DNA of 64,000 bases, from positions 143,560-207,559 of the forward strand of contig JAHIUX010000009.1 of assembly GCA_018816765.1 (NCBI GenBank), written 5' to 3'. Every line of letters starts with the position of its first letter. Within the stretch, counting starts at the first letter, position 1. The position numbers and the translations under genes were made by a program. This DNA comes from Bacteroidota bacterium (lineage in GTDB: Bacteria > Bacteroidota > Bacteroidia > Bacteroidales > F082). Below the pieces are notes generated by a model. It saw only the letters and a list, made by a program, of their open reading frames with translations. It was not told where the DNA came from and made no database searches. This document shows positions 53,153-61,570 of the stretch, piece by piece.

Positions 53153-55945
53153 TTATTCAAATGAAATTTTCAGGGATGTGGTCATCTGCGTGCCGGCGCC
53201 CATAAAAACTGAAGCCGATCGGGCATCGAAGGTCTTGTATGAGTTCTGGATGTATGTGTCATTGTTTTTTGAGTCAGAGATATACACGCTGTTGAGCATA
53301 TTCAACACATTGAACCTGATGGTGAAATTCACTTTTTTTAATGATTGAATTTTAAAGCGGTAACCGGCATGCAAATCAACAAGGGTATAGGCAGGCATCA
53401 TCCATGAATCAACTGCATTGCCGTCGGCATCGGTTGATTCTTCGGGGTTGAAATCGGCATAATACCTGTCGAAGAAGGTTGCGCCTCCTTCGAAATACAA
53501 TCCTTTGATTGGTTCATACCTCAGGCTGCCGCCAAGCTGCGATTGTGCAGCGTCGCCCACATGAATGCCGCGGGCATCAAAGCTAAAGGTATATGCCTGC
53601 TGGTTGTTGTCGGTGAAGTACATTTGCACATTGTCGACTTTCTTGTCCCAAATCCAGTTACCTATGGATACCAATCCCTGGAAATCGAGTGTTGGCAACA
53701 CCTTGTAAATAAAATCAAGCTCAATTCCAGTATGCAAGGCATCCATGCCTGGGATATCACCATAGGTGTATTTTTCATTGCCCGTGATCGGGTCAGTGAA
53801 TTTGCCCTGAATCTGGTTGGTGGGTTTGTTGTTCCATTTTGTTACATAAGCGTTGATGTTTGCAGTAAATCTGCGGCTATTGTAACTATATCCCAGTTCA
53901 AAAGCCTTCACAGTTTCGTTTTTGCTGAGTGAATCAGGTTGGAAAGTCGCTGTAAATCCCTTGAAATAGTATTTAAAGTCTTTTGTTTTGGACAAATATC
54001 CCAGGTTAAAAAACACATTGCTGTGCTCACTCAGGTTGTAGTTGGCACCGGTTTTAAAGGTAAAACCCGGCTTATATTTCCAATCTGATTCCCTGTTGCC
54101 GAAGTAATCAACTTTTTTATACCCGCTCAAATTGGTTGTCAGGTTGACAAAGGTCGATATCTTGCCTACTTTGTATTCGAGCAATCCGAACACACCTCCC
54201 CAGTTTACCAACCCATCGTAATAGTAATTCACCTTATCGCCAACCCTTTTCATAGCCAATGAGCTGTCAGCATCATAGTTGTTGCGCAAATCAGCTTTGT
54301 CGATGGCATAATCGCCGCCTATCAGGTCAACGATTTCGCTATAGTGTTCAGCTTTGTAAGAGCGCAGGTCGACCCCTCCTGATAAGGTAAATTCATTGTT
54401 TAGCTTGTAGTTGAATGTTGAAAGCAAGCCATACCAAAAATGGTTGTTGTTATTCTGAACCAGGTAGTTTTTTGAGTTGCACAATGTCCAGCTGTAGGCT
54501 GAATCCACCGGCGGAATTGGTTTTCCAAACCCTGTATTGATCAGTTTGGTGTTTTGATTGTAGATGCTTTGCCAGTTAATCTGTCCGATCTCATCTTCGG
54601 TATAAAGACCAGGATTGTTTTCATAATCGGAAGGTGAAATAAGGTTGGTTGGTTTAAGGCTTGTACGGGGCTGAATACCGCCACCAGTTCCGATCGACAG
54701 GTAAGCGATATTGGTTATCATCAGTCGGTTATTCACGTTCCAGATATCGCGCAGGCTAAACTGTGGTTTAAAATAGGTGTTCACCATTTCGTTCAATGCC
54801 TTTCGTTCGGCATTTGGGTCGATCACCCTGGCCGTACCTTCGGCATTCCATTCTTCTGCATCGCGTTTGATGTAGCCCCAATGTGCGTTATATCCAATGC
54901 CTTTATTGATGATTTTCGGAAAATCTTCCGGTTTTACCCCAAGTTCTTTGGCGTATGCAGTGTCATAATCCGCAATTGATTTTTTGTAGCTGCGCATTTT
55001 GTGTGTCTGAGGAGCGCCGAAAGCCGTGAGGCTTGTGATGTGGTTTTTCCAGGATTTGTCGATTTTCGTATAGAAAAACCAGGCCTTCACACTGGTTTGA
55101 TCAACCCATCCGTTGCCTTGCTTCATGGCACCTGCCAGGGTAACACCCCAGCCGTTTTTAAGTTTACCGGAAGTATAGCCCAGATTTGTAGTGAGTTTCC
55201 CTTCAAGGTCAACTCCCTGTTCGACACTGATCTGCCGTTTTGTTTCGATGCCTTTGGTGGTGATGTTCATTGTTCCGCCAACAGAAGGCAAAGCAAGTTT
55301 TGAAGCGCCAAGTCCACGCTGAACCTGAATGCTCCGGGTAACAGCATCAAGCCCGAACCAGTTTGACCAATACACCCAACCGTTTTCCATATCGTTGACA
55401 GGCACACCATCAAGCATCACAGCCACGTTGCGCTGGCTGAATCCACGGATAGTCACCCTTGCATCTCCATCACCGCCGCCCTGCTGGGTTGCGTAAACGC
55501 CAGGGGTTTTGTTGAGGATCATGGGAATATCCTGCCCTGAAAGACGTTCTTCTATCCTGGCTGGCAGTATGGTGGTAAACGCTACCGGTGTTTCACGGAT
55601 TTTAGCAATGTCTCCGACAACTTCAACTTCCTCGAGTTGCAGGTCTGATTTCAGATTTATGTTCACCTTCAACGGCTTGTCGCCTACGACAATGCTTTTA
55701 TTGGTCGTATTATAACCCACAAAAGAAATCTGCAAGGTGTAGGCACCTTTATCAAGCGACAGGCTGTAATTGCCATTAATATCACTTACTGCCCCATAGG
55801 TAGTCCCCTTGACAAACACATTGGCCCCCACAATGGTTTCACTATTGGCTGAATCCCTTACTACGCCACTAACCACTTGTTTCTGAGCAAATACCGACAC
55901 TGAAAACATGCACATAAGTGCGATAAAAATAAGTTCCCGTTTCAT
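53153..55945 (-). CDS. TonB-dependent receptor with CarboxypepD_reg-like domain
   Basis: A 930-residue outer-membrane transporter. A signal peptide (about 1-21) is followed by a CarboxypepD_reg-like domain (SGVVRDSANSETIVGANVFVKGTTYGAVSDINGNYSL), a plug domain (IRETPVAFTTILPARIEERLSGQDIPMILNKTPGVYATQQGGGDGDARVTIRGFSQRNVAVMLDGVPVNDMENG) and a large barrel ending MTTSLKISFE. There is no SusD-like partner beside it. The next gene downstream on the strand (starting 63 nt after its stop) is the PLD protein, and upstream lies the lamin-tail-domain protein, so the three may act on one substrate, possibly nucleic-acid derived. Confidence 0.92.
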   Translation of the reverse strand: MKRELIFIALMCMFSVSVFAQKQVVSGVVRDSANSETIVGANVFVKGTTYGAVSDINGNYSLSLDKGAYTLQISFVGYNTTNKSIVVGDKPLKVNINLKSDLQLEEVEVVGDIAKIRETPVAFTTILPARIEERLSGQDIPMILNKTPGVYATQQGGGDGDARVTIRGFSQRNVAVMLDGVPVNDMENGWVYWSNWFGLDAVTRSIQVQRGLGASKLALPSVGGTMNITTKGIETKRQISVEQGVDLEGKLTTNLGYTSGKLKNGWGVTLAGAMKQGNGWVDQTSVKAWFFYTKIDKSWKNHITSLTAFGAPQTHKMRSYKKSIADYDTAYAKELGVKPEDFPKIINKGIGYNAHWGYIKRDAEEWNAEGTARVIDPNAERKALNEMVNTYFKPQFSLRDIWNVNNRLMITNIAYLSIGTGGGIQPRTSLKPTNLISPSDYENNPGLYTEDEIGQINWQSIYNQNTKLINTGFGKPIPPVDSAYSWTLCNSKNYLVQNNNNHFWYGLLSTFNYKLNNEFTLSGGVDLRSYKAEHYSEIVDLIGGDYAIDKADLRNNYDADSSLAMKRVGDKVNYYYDGLVNWGGVFGLLEYKVGKISTFVNLTTNLSGYKKVDYFGNRESDWKYKPGFTFKTGANYNLSEHSNVFFNLGYLSKTKDFKYYFKGFTATFQPDSLSKNETVKAFELGYSYNSRRFTANINAYVTKWNNKPTNQIQGKFTDPITGNEKYTYGDIPGMDALHTGIELDFIYKVLPTLDFQGLVSIGNWIWDKKVDNVQMYFTDNNQQAYTFSFDARGIHVGDAAQSQLGGSLRYEPIKGLYFEGGATFFDRYYADFNPEESTDADGNAVDSWMMPAYTLVDLHAGYRFKIQSLKKVNFTIRFNVLNMLNSVYISDSKNNDTYIQNSYKTFDARSASVFMGAGTQMTTSLKISFE

Positions 55946-55967
55946 GCGATGATGGTTAATAAAATTA

Positions 55968-56013
55968 AAACAGGTATCTGATTCCAGTTGCTGGCATCTT
56001 CAGATACCTGTTT
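55968..56013. terminator. Long structured hairpin between the LTD protein and TonB receptor genes
   Basis: AAACAGGTATCTGA (55968-55981) and TCAGATACCTGTTT (56000-56013) form a perfect 14-bp stem. The 18-nt loop contains a second small stem CCAG-TTG-CTGG (55984-55994). On the minus strand the sequence after the stem is U-rich (UUUUAAUUUUAUU). It lies 33 nt past the LTD stop and 22 nt before the TonB receptor start, so it works as a terminator for the former and possibly an attenuator or leader structure for the latter. Confidence 0.78.
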
Positions 56014-56045
56014 ATTTCCCGTTGACTAAACTGACCTGTAAAAGA

Positions 56046-57128
56046 CTAATTAATCACGATCTTTCTGGCAATGGTGACATTGTTGGTCGACGTAACTTTC
56101 ACCATGTAAATTCCTTTAATCAAACCAGTTGTTCCCAGTGTAATCACTTTTTGTCCTGAGTTAAAGGCTTGTTTGTATACAACTTGTCCGATAAGCGAAT
56201 ACACCTCAATTGTATTAACAGGGAATTGTGTGGCTACAGTAAAGTTGTCGCCCACTACGGGGTTCGGATAAATTTGCATCCAGTTTGAAGCAGGGTTTTC
56301 ACCTAGACCGTGGGTTGGATCAGCAACACAAACGTGTCTTCCCAACTCTGTCCAGATATCCTTGTAAACCTGATGTCCGGCGGTGTCGGTAATGGCAGGA
56401 ACAGTATCCCATTCCAGTTTTACCACAAATGGACTTGGGTTGATAACAACGCCTTTGATGATGTTTGGTTTGCGAATTAAAGAATGATCAGAAGTCCATG
56501 ACATCCAGAAAGGACCAAAGGTAGTTCCGTCAGTAGCTTTTGATTTCACAATGTAGTTTACAACTTTACCTGTAACCGGGTCTCCGTTGCTGTTATTGTA
56601 GGTAAGGGTGGAATCCTGTACATACGACCAGCCGGTTTCGGCCGAAATGGCACTGCCAAGCCCAATTTGTCCTAAAAGGTCAACAGAGGTAACGTTCGAC
56701 ATATCCGCATTTGGCGGAACACCTCCCGGTGTTTTTACCAGGGCGATGGCATCGTTGCCATTCATATAAGTCGGTGCAGGATACACCCCGTCGAGCTGAT
56801 TTGCCATGGCCTGAAGCACTGGGCTGCAAGCGGGTGATGTGGGAGTTGATGTGGTTTGCCCGTTAACAAGCACAAAGGTGCTGTAAGGCGCGATGGTTCC
56901 GGTAAGGCGGGTGGCCCCTCCTTCGGCAAATGTAGAACTGCCATTACTAAAACGCAACACATAATACACACTCAGGTCAATGGCCTGATTGGTAGGGTTG
57001 TAAATTTCAAGGGCCTTGTTGTTTCCACTGCCTTCCACATACTCCGAAAAGAACAGATCAGTGGGCGTTTGTGCCATAAGCAGGGTTGTGGTCAACAGTA
57101 ACATTGTCAGTGCGGAAAAAAATCTCAT
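56046..57128 (-). CDS. Secreted lamin-tail-domain protein with T9SS sorting domain
   Basis: A 360-residue exported protein. Signal peptide about 1-19 (cleavage near LMAQ). A lamin tail domain (LTD, about residues 22-165) begins FFSEYVEGSGNNKALEIYNPTNQ, with IDLSVYYVLRF and TFVLVNGQTTS. A T9SS type A sorting domain occupies the C terminus (IYPNPVVGDNF, EVYSLIGQVVY, GIYMVKVTST). No catalytic residues were recognised. LTD modules in Bacteroidota are often joined to secreted nucleases or esterases and may serve in adhesion or substrate binding; this is by general family knowledge. A TACTTTTG promoter box lies upstream. Confidence 0.87.
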   Translation of the reverse strand: MRFFSALTMLLLTTTLLMAQTPTDLFFSEYVEGSGNNKALEIYNPTNQAIDLSVYYVLRFSNGSSTFAEGGATRLTGTIAPYSTFVLVNGQTTSTPTSPACSPVLQAMANQLDGVYPAPTYMNGNDAIALVKTPGGVPPNADMSNVTSVDLLGQIGLGSAISAETGWSYVQDSTLTYNNSNGDPVTGKVVNYIVKSKATDGTTFGPFWMSWTSDHSLIRKPNIIKGVVINPSPFVVKLEWDTVPAITDTAGHQVYKDIWTELGRHVCVADPTHGLGENPASNWMQIYPNPVVGDNFTVATQFPVNTIEVYSLIGQVVYKQAFNSGQKVITLGTTGLIKGIYMVKVTSTNNVTIARKIVIN

Positions 57129-57527
57129 AAGCGTAAGTATTTATTGATTTGTTGATGTGTCAATAGTAGCAGGAAGACAATACTTTCAAGCTACAAAAGT
57201 ACAAGTAATTCTTCAAGTTGTCCATTTTTTTATTGCTGTTATCTGACAGTTTAATCCAGTTTTCAACACATTTTAGTCTGCCTGAAAAACAAGCAATTAA
57301 ACTCAATTTTCATGCCATAATCATCGCTTTTTACTGAAGAAAAAACGCTTTCATGCCGCAACCTGCATCATTGGCGTCCGGTTCTTTGCCAAAATGAACC
57401 ATTTGGGTCGTAGGTTTAAGCTTGATGCAGACTATTTTCTCGGCATTTCTTTCCCGGTACTGACATTTTTTGCACCTTTGTAACGTTTGAATATTGAGCA
57501 CATAACCTAAATTTCGCATTCAAGAAT
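57129..57527. other. Intergenic region, 399 nt, divergent promoters
   Basis: The region between the divergent LTD and GT2 genes contains a -7 box for the LTD side (57194-57201) and, for the plus strand, a weaker CACCTTTG near 57473-57480, about 50 nt before the GT2 start. A 62-codon minus-strand frame at 57331-57519 lacks any recognisable feature and is not called. No RNA gene, repeat or riboswitch was recognised. Confidence 0.6.
57194..57201 (-). promoter_or_regulatory. -7 promoter element for the LTD protein gene
   Basis: TACTTTTG on the minus strand matches TAnnTTTG, 65 nt upstream of the start at 57128. Confidence 0.45.
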
Positions 57528-58271
57528 ATGTCTGACAGCCTAGTAATCATACCAACGTATAACGAGATTGAAAACATCGAAAACATCATCAGGACTGTTT
57601 TTAATCTCGAAAAACAATTTCATGTGCTCATTATCGAAGACAACAGTCCCGACGGGACAGCTGATGTTGTAAAAAAGCTGATGAAAGAGTTTCCTGGTAA
57701 GCTCTTCATCGAAGAGCGCAAGGGCAAACTTGGATTGGGAACAGCCTATATTCACGGATTCAGGTGGTCGATTCAGCGGCAGTATGAATATGTGATTGAG
57801 ATGGATGCCGATTTTTCGCACAACCCGCACGATCTGGTGCGCCTGTACCATTCATGTCATAACGATGGTGCTGATGTGGCCATTGGATCACGGTATATCA
57901 CTGGTGTTAACGTTGTTAACTGGCCCATGGGCAGGGTGTTGATGTCATATTATGCCTCCGCCTACGTGCGCTTTATCACCAGGCTCAAGGTGCGCGATAC
58001 CACCGCAGGTTTTGTTTGCTGGAAAAGAAAAGTGCTCGAAACAATTAACCTTGACCGGATCAGGTTTGTGGGCTATGCGTTCCAGATCGAGATGAAATAT
58101 ACCGCCTGGAAGCTTGGATTTCAGGTGAAGGAAGTCCCTATTATCTTTACTGACCGTACCGAGGGAGTATCAAAGATGAACAATAAGATTTTCAAAGAAG
58201 CTGTTTTTGGCGTCATCGCTCTTCGGTTCAGGGGTATGTTAGGACGCATCAAACCGATTATAAAGGCCTAA
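57528..58271 (+). CDS. Polyprenol-phosphate mannose synthase-like glycosyltransferase (GT2)
   Basis: A 247-residue cytosolic or peripheral-membrane GT2 enzyme similar to dolichol/polyprenol monophosphomannose synthase. VIIPTYNEIENIENIIRTVF begins the Rossmann-like fold, IIEDNSPDGTADVV follows, EMDADFSHNP carries the DxD metal motif and DTTAGFVCWKRKVLE the acceptor-site pattern. It lacks the C-terminal membrane domain of some family members. The likely product is undecaprenyl-phosphate-mannose or -hexose, a donor for envelope or protein glycosylation. It stands 20 nt before the dihydroorotase gene, a pairing I recall from other Bacteroidota. Confidence 0.9.
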   Translation: MSDSLVIIPTYNEIENIENIIRTVFNLEKQFHVLIIEDNSPDGTADVVKKLMKEFPGKLFIEERKGKLGLGTAYIHGFRWSIQRQYEYVIEMDADFSHNPHDLVRLYHSCHNDGADVAIGSRYITGVNVVNWPMGRVLMSYYASAYVRFITRLKVRDTTAGFVCWKRKVLETINLDRIRFVGYAFQIEMKYTAWKLGFQVKEVPIIFTDRTEGVSKMNNKIFKEAVFGVIALRFRGMLGRIKPIIKA

Positions 58272-58291
58272 AATAATTTAAATTCAACGCC

Positions 58292-59644
58292 ATGCCGACC
58301 AGTTATTACATCAGAAATGCCGCTGTTGTAAACGAGGGCAGGATCATGAAAGCCAATATTGCCGTGAGCAATGGGCTTATTGAATCCATTATTCCTTGCG
58401 GCGAAGCCGATGATACCCGCTTTGCCGGCTACACCATCATCGAAGCAGATGGCTTGCATTTGTTGCCCGGAATCATCGATGATCAGGTTCATTTCAGGGA
58501 ACCCGGTCTCACCCACAAGGGCAGTATTTATACAGAAAGCAGGGCTGCTGTGGCTGGTGGAATCACCAGTTTTATGGAAATGCCAAATACGATCCCCAAT
58601 ACCCTGACACTGGAATTACTTGAGGAAAAATATGCTATCGGGGCAAAATCCTCGCTTGCTAACTACTCATTTTATATGGGGGCGTCCAACGATAACCTTG
58701 ACGAGGTGATCAGGACTGATCCTCGGATGGTGTGTGGAATTAAGGTGTTTATGGGATCCAGCACAGGTAATATGCTCGTTGACAAGCCCGAGACATTGAA
58801 AGGAATTTTTAGTCTGGCTCCCTGTCTGGTGGCCGTTCATTGTGAGCATGAACCCACAGTGCATGCCAACTTCATTCGCTTTCGGAAGCAATATACGGAT
58901 GATGCTCCTGCCAGCATCCATCCACAGATTCGCTCTGCTGAAGCCTGTTACCGCTCCTCTTCAGAAGCTGTCGCACTGGCCGTAAAGCACAATACCCGCT
59001 TGCATATACTTCATTTGTCAACTGCAATGGAAATGGACCTTTTCTCCAATGCCATCCCGCTTGATAAAAAAAGGATTACCGCTGAAGTTTGCCTGCATCA
59101 CCTGTGGTTTAGCGATGCCGATTACCAGCACAAGGGCAATATGATCAAATGGAATCCAGCCATCAAAAGCAACGCCGACCGCGAAGCGTTGATGGAAAGC
59201 CTGTTATCGGGAAAAATTGATGTTGTGGCAACCGACCATGCACCCCATACCCTTGACGAAAAAACACGGCCCTATTTTCACTCTCCTTCGGGTGGCCCAA
59301 TGGTGCAACATTTGTTACCAGCTATGTTAAGCCTTCACCGAAAAGGCAAAATCAGCCTCGAAGAAATGGTTGAGAAAATGTGTCATAATCCCGCAATCTG
59401 CTTTCAGGTGAACAAAAGGGGCTTTATCCGCGAAGGCTATTTTGCAGACCTTGTGCTGGTCGACCTGAACAAACAATGGGTGGTCGATAGAAACAATATC
59501 TTGTACAAATCAGGCTGGTCACCTCTCGAAGGGATCACCCTCGAGGCTACTGTGAGCCACACCTTTGTGAATGGAAACCTTGTTTATGAAAACGGAACGC
59601 TGCATGATGAAATTTTGGGCCAACGCCTCACCTTTGACCGCTAA
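58292..59644 (+). CDS. pyrC: Dihydroorotase (class I type, pyrC)
   Basis: Amidohydrolase-superfamily enzyme of 450 residues in pyrimidine biosynthesis. Key segments: DDQVHFREPGLTHKG near residue 68 (the first histidine of the usual HxH metal pair is Gln, the second remains), GIKVFMGSSTGNML (candidate lysine ligand), VHCEH, LHILHLST, and DHAPHT with the catalytic aspartate. The C terminus includes FVNGNLVYENGTL. The Gln in place of the first His should not be ignored: to my recollection it recurs in Bacteroidota dihydroorotases and may mark a distinct metal arrangement. The next gene's start overlaps its 3' end. Confidence 0.88.
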   Translation: MPTSYYIRNAAVVNEGRIMKANIAVSNGLIESIIPCGEADDTRFAGYTIIEADGLHLLPGIIDDQVHFREPGLTHKGSIYTESRAAVAGGITSFMEMPNTIPNTLTLELLEEKYAIGAKSSLANYSFYMGASNDNLDEVIRTDPRMVCGIKVFMGSSTGNMLVDKPETLKGIFSLAPCLVAVHCEHEPTVHANFIRFRKQYTDDAPASIHPQIRSAEACYRSSSEAVALAVKHNTRLHILHLSTAMEMDLFSNAIPLDKKRITAEVCLHHLWFSDADYQHKGNMIKWNPAIKSNADREALMESLLSGKIDVVATDHAPHTLDEKTRPYFHSPSGGPMVQHLLPAMLSLHRKGKISLEEMVEKMCHNPAICFQVNKRGFIREGYFADLVLVDLNKQWVVDRNNILYKSGWSPLEGITLEATVSHTFVNGNLVYENGTLHDEILGQRLTFDR

Positions 59645-60077
59645 ACATCAATTATTCAGCATATTGCTTTCCGCATTGCTAATGATCATTTCCTGTACTC
59701 CCAAGCAGCAAACCGAGGAGATCATTGCCCGTCATGCGAATGGGAAGCCCAAAATTACCCATCAGCTATCGAAGGCGACTGGTGGCACACTACAGCTTAT
59801 TGAATCGCATTTTTTCGAAAGCGGTATACTGAGCATGCAGGGACCTCTTATTGATGGAAAAAGAAATGGTTACTGGAAGTCATGGTATGAAGACGGCATG
59901 CTTTGGAGCGAAGGTGGTTTCGAAAATGGTGAAAGACAAGGCATTGGCATCGTGTACCACGCAAATGGCCGGAAATACCTTGAAGGCACTTATGCAAAAG
60001 GCGTAAAAACCGGAGTCTGGAAATCGTGGAATGAAACCGGAAGCCTGATTTCATCTGTTGACCTGACACCCCGGTAA
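59607..60077 (+). CDS. MORN-repeat lipoprotein, YwqK-like
   Basis: From the ATG at 59607 (an adjacent ATG is at 59604) the 156-residue protein has a lipoprotein signal ending LLMIISC, then MORN-like repeats: GILSMQGPLIDGKRNGYWKSWYEDGMLWSEG, GGFENGERQGIGIVYHANGRKYLEG and GTYAKGVKTGVWKSWNETG. Databases often label such proteins YwqK antitoxin, but nothing here indicates a toxin-antitoxin role. The start lies inside the last 40 nt of the dihydroorotase gene in another frame, suggesting coupled translation. It is convergent with the EEP gene 16 nt away. Confidence 0.85.
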   Translation: MKFWANASPLTAKHQLFSILLSALLMIISCTPKQQTEEIIARHANGKPKITHQLSKATGGTLQLIESHFFESGILSMQGPLIDGKRNGYWKSWYEDGMLWSEGGFENGERQGIGIVYHANGRKYLEGTYAKGVKTGVWKSWNETGSLISSVDLTPR

Positions 60078-60093
60078 TCTATCTTTAGCCTGT

Positions 60094-61182
60094 TTATTTA
60101 GCTTTCCTGACAAGCTTCACCATTACCGGCAAATGGTCGCTGAAACCACCAAAATACTTAGTTCCTGACATGGTTCGGTTTGGTTTGGCAATGCCATTCG
60201 ATCCCTTGAAGAGCATCCAATCCTTTTTTACCATGAGCTGATCGCCCGCCTTGATATTCCCTTTTTCAGGCTTGATCAGGTTAGCCGATACGATGATCTG
60301 ATCAAACATATCCCAGTTTTGGTAAAACAGGGTTCCTTCGCCTGCGGCGTAAGGCTTCAGCGATAAATTATACAGCCCGTTGTCATTGATGCCATTTGCG
60401 GGATTTTTCGCCTGTAGGAATACCACCAGACTTGAATCAGTTGGGTTATCGTTCAGGTCGCCCATGATCAGGATATTGCTGTTGGGTTGCTTGCCCAGGA
60501 TTGAGTCGGTCACCGACTTCAGGGTAGTCGCTACAAAACGTCGGGCGTCTTCTGTCTCTTCTCTGCCGCCATAGCGCGATGGCCAGTGGTTTACAAACAG
60601 GTTCAGGGTATCGCCTGTTGCCACGACGCCCTTCACATAAAGGATGTGACGGTACGACTTTCCGGTCGTAGCCTCACTGACCATCACCGGACCCGCATAC
60701 AACGGCTTGAAATAAACCGGACGATACATCATGGCTACCTCGATGCCGCGTGGATCGTTTCCCTCGAAATGAATGACATTATATCCTGCCTTTTTGATGG
60801 CTTCCTCGCTTGAGAGCGCATTGACCACCGTGCCATTCTCCATTTCTGCTAAGCCAATGATATGCGGAAAATCAAGGGTGTCCATAGCTGCAATCACCCT
60901 GGCAGTTTGGTGCAGTTTATGGGTGTATTTCTCCGAATTCCAGCCCACCTTGCTTTCGGGCAGAAATTCTTCATCATTAATTGTCGGATCATTTATAGTA
61001 TCAAACAGGTTTTCAACATTGTAGAAAGCAACCGTCAAGCCCTTTTCGGGGTACAACAGCTTTCCCATCTTTGGCTGACAAGCCTGCAATAAGCTGCCAA
61101 CAATCAATGCTGCAACAAAGAATTTGACTAAGCCATTAAATTTCTGGTATTGATATGCTGAATCACCACTACGATCAAACAT
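60094..61182 (-). CDS. Endonuclease/exonuclease/phosphatase-family lipoprotein
   Basis: A 362-residue protein with an unusual N terminus: about 18 polar residues, a hydrophobic segment and the lipobox LLQAC (cysteine at about 35). The mature part is a DNase I-like EEP domain: VAFYNVENLF, AEMENG (metal glutamate), VNHWPSRYGG (catalytic histidine), MGDLNDNP and FSDHLPVMV (catalytic Asp/His). It is therefore likely an outer-membrane or periplasmic hydrolase of phosphodiesters, such as DNA, or of phospholipids. The start overlaps the S4-protein stop by 8 nt, making it last in the era-der-S4-EEP run. It may cooperate with secreted nuclease-like proteins at 50555, but this is inference. Confidence 0.9.
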   Translation of the reverse strand: MFDRSGDSAYQYQKFNGLVKFFVAALIVGSLLQACQPKMGKLLYPEKGLTVAFYNVENLFDTINDPTINDEEFLPESKVGWNSEKYTHKLHQTARVIAAMDTLDFPHIIGLAEMENGTVVNALSSEEAIKKAGYNVIHFEGNDPRGIEVAMMYRPVYFKPLYAGPVMVSEATTGKSYRHILYVKGVVATGDTLNLFVNHWPSRYGGREETEDARRFVATTLKSVTDSILGKQPNSNILIMGDLNDNPTDSSLVVFLQAKNPANGINDNGLYNLSLKPYAAGEGTLFYQNWDMFDQIIVSANLIKPEKGNIKAGDQLMVKKDWMLFKGSNGIAKPNRTMSGTKYFGGFSDHLPVMVKLVRKAK

Positions 61183-61570
61183 CCGTTTTATCTCCTTTAA
61201 GTTTTACAATTGATCTTCTTTCTTTTTTTGTTGGCCTGCCCACACCCCTGTCGCGGCGTTCATAGTTGAACTCCCTCATCAGTTGCATATGTTCATATTC
61301 TTCAGCAGGCGTCAGGTCTTTATAGACCTCATCAAGCTGCTTTGCAGAAACCCTGTTTTTGAGTAGCTGTTTAACCTGAATCGTTTTGGTGTATTGTTGA
61401 AAATGCACAGCAATGATGTCGCCAATTTTCAACTCTCGTGAAGGCTTAACCGCCTGGCCGTCAATCTTTACTTTGCCACCCCTACAAGCATCACCCGCGA
61501 GGGTGCGTGTCTTGTAAATCCTCGCCGACCACAACCATTTATCAAGCCGTTTACTGCTCTCGTCGATCAT
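61175..61570 (-). CDS. hslR: S4-domain RNA-binding protein, Hsp15-like
   Basis: A 131-residue RNA-binding protein: S4 domain at residues about 7-60 (KRLDKWLWSARIYKTRTLAGDACRGGKVKIDGQAVKPSRELKIGD), matching the ribosome-associated heat-shock protein Hsp15 (HslR), which rescues stalled 50S subunits with attached nascent chain. A basic C-terminal tail (NYERRDRGVGRPTKKERRSIVKLKG) follows. It overlaps the der stop by 4 nt and the EEP gene start by 8 nt, both signs of translational coupling. Confidence 0.9.
   Translation of the reverse strand: MIDESSKRLDKWLWSARIYKTRTLAGDACRGGKVKIDGQAVKPSRELKIGDIIAVHFQQYTKTIQVKQLLKNRVSAKQLDEVYKDLTPAEEYEHMQLMREFNYERRDRGVGRPTKKERRSIVKLKGDKTDV

Noticed and set aside
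57331..57519. 62-codon minus-strand frame in the LTD/GT2 intergenic region
   Set aside because: No signal, domain or coding character, and it does not fit the neighbouring promoter arrangement.
59607..60077. Toxin-antitoxin label for the YwqK-like protein
   Set aside because: The MORN repeats and lipoprotein signal are clear, but no toxin gene is adjacent and the antitoxin name is only a database convention.
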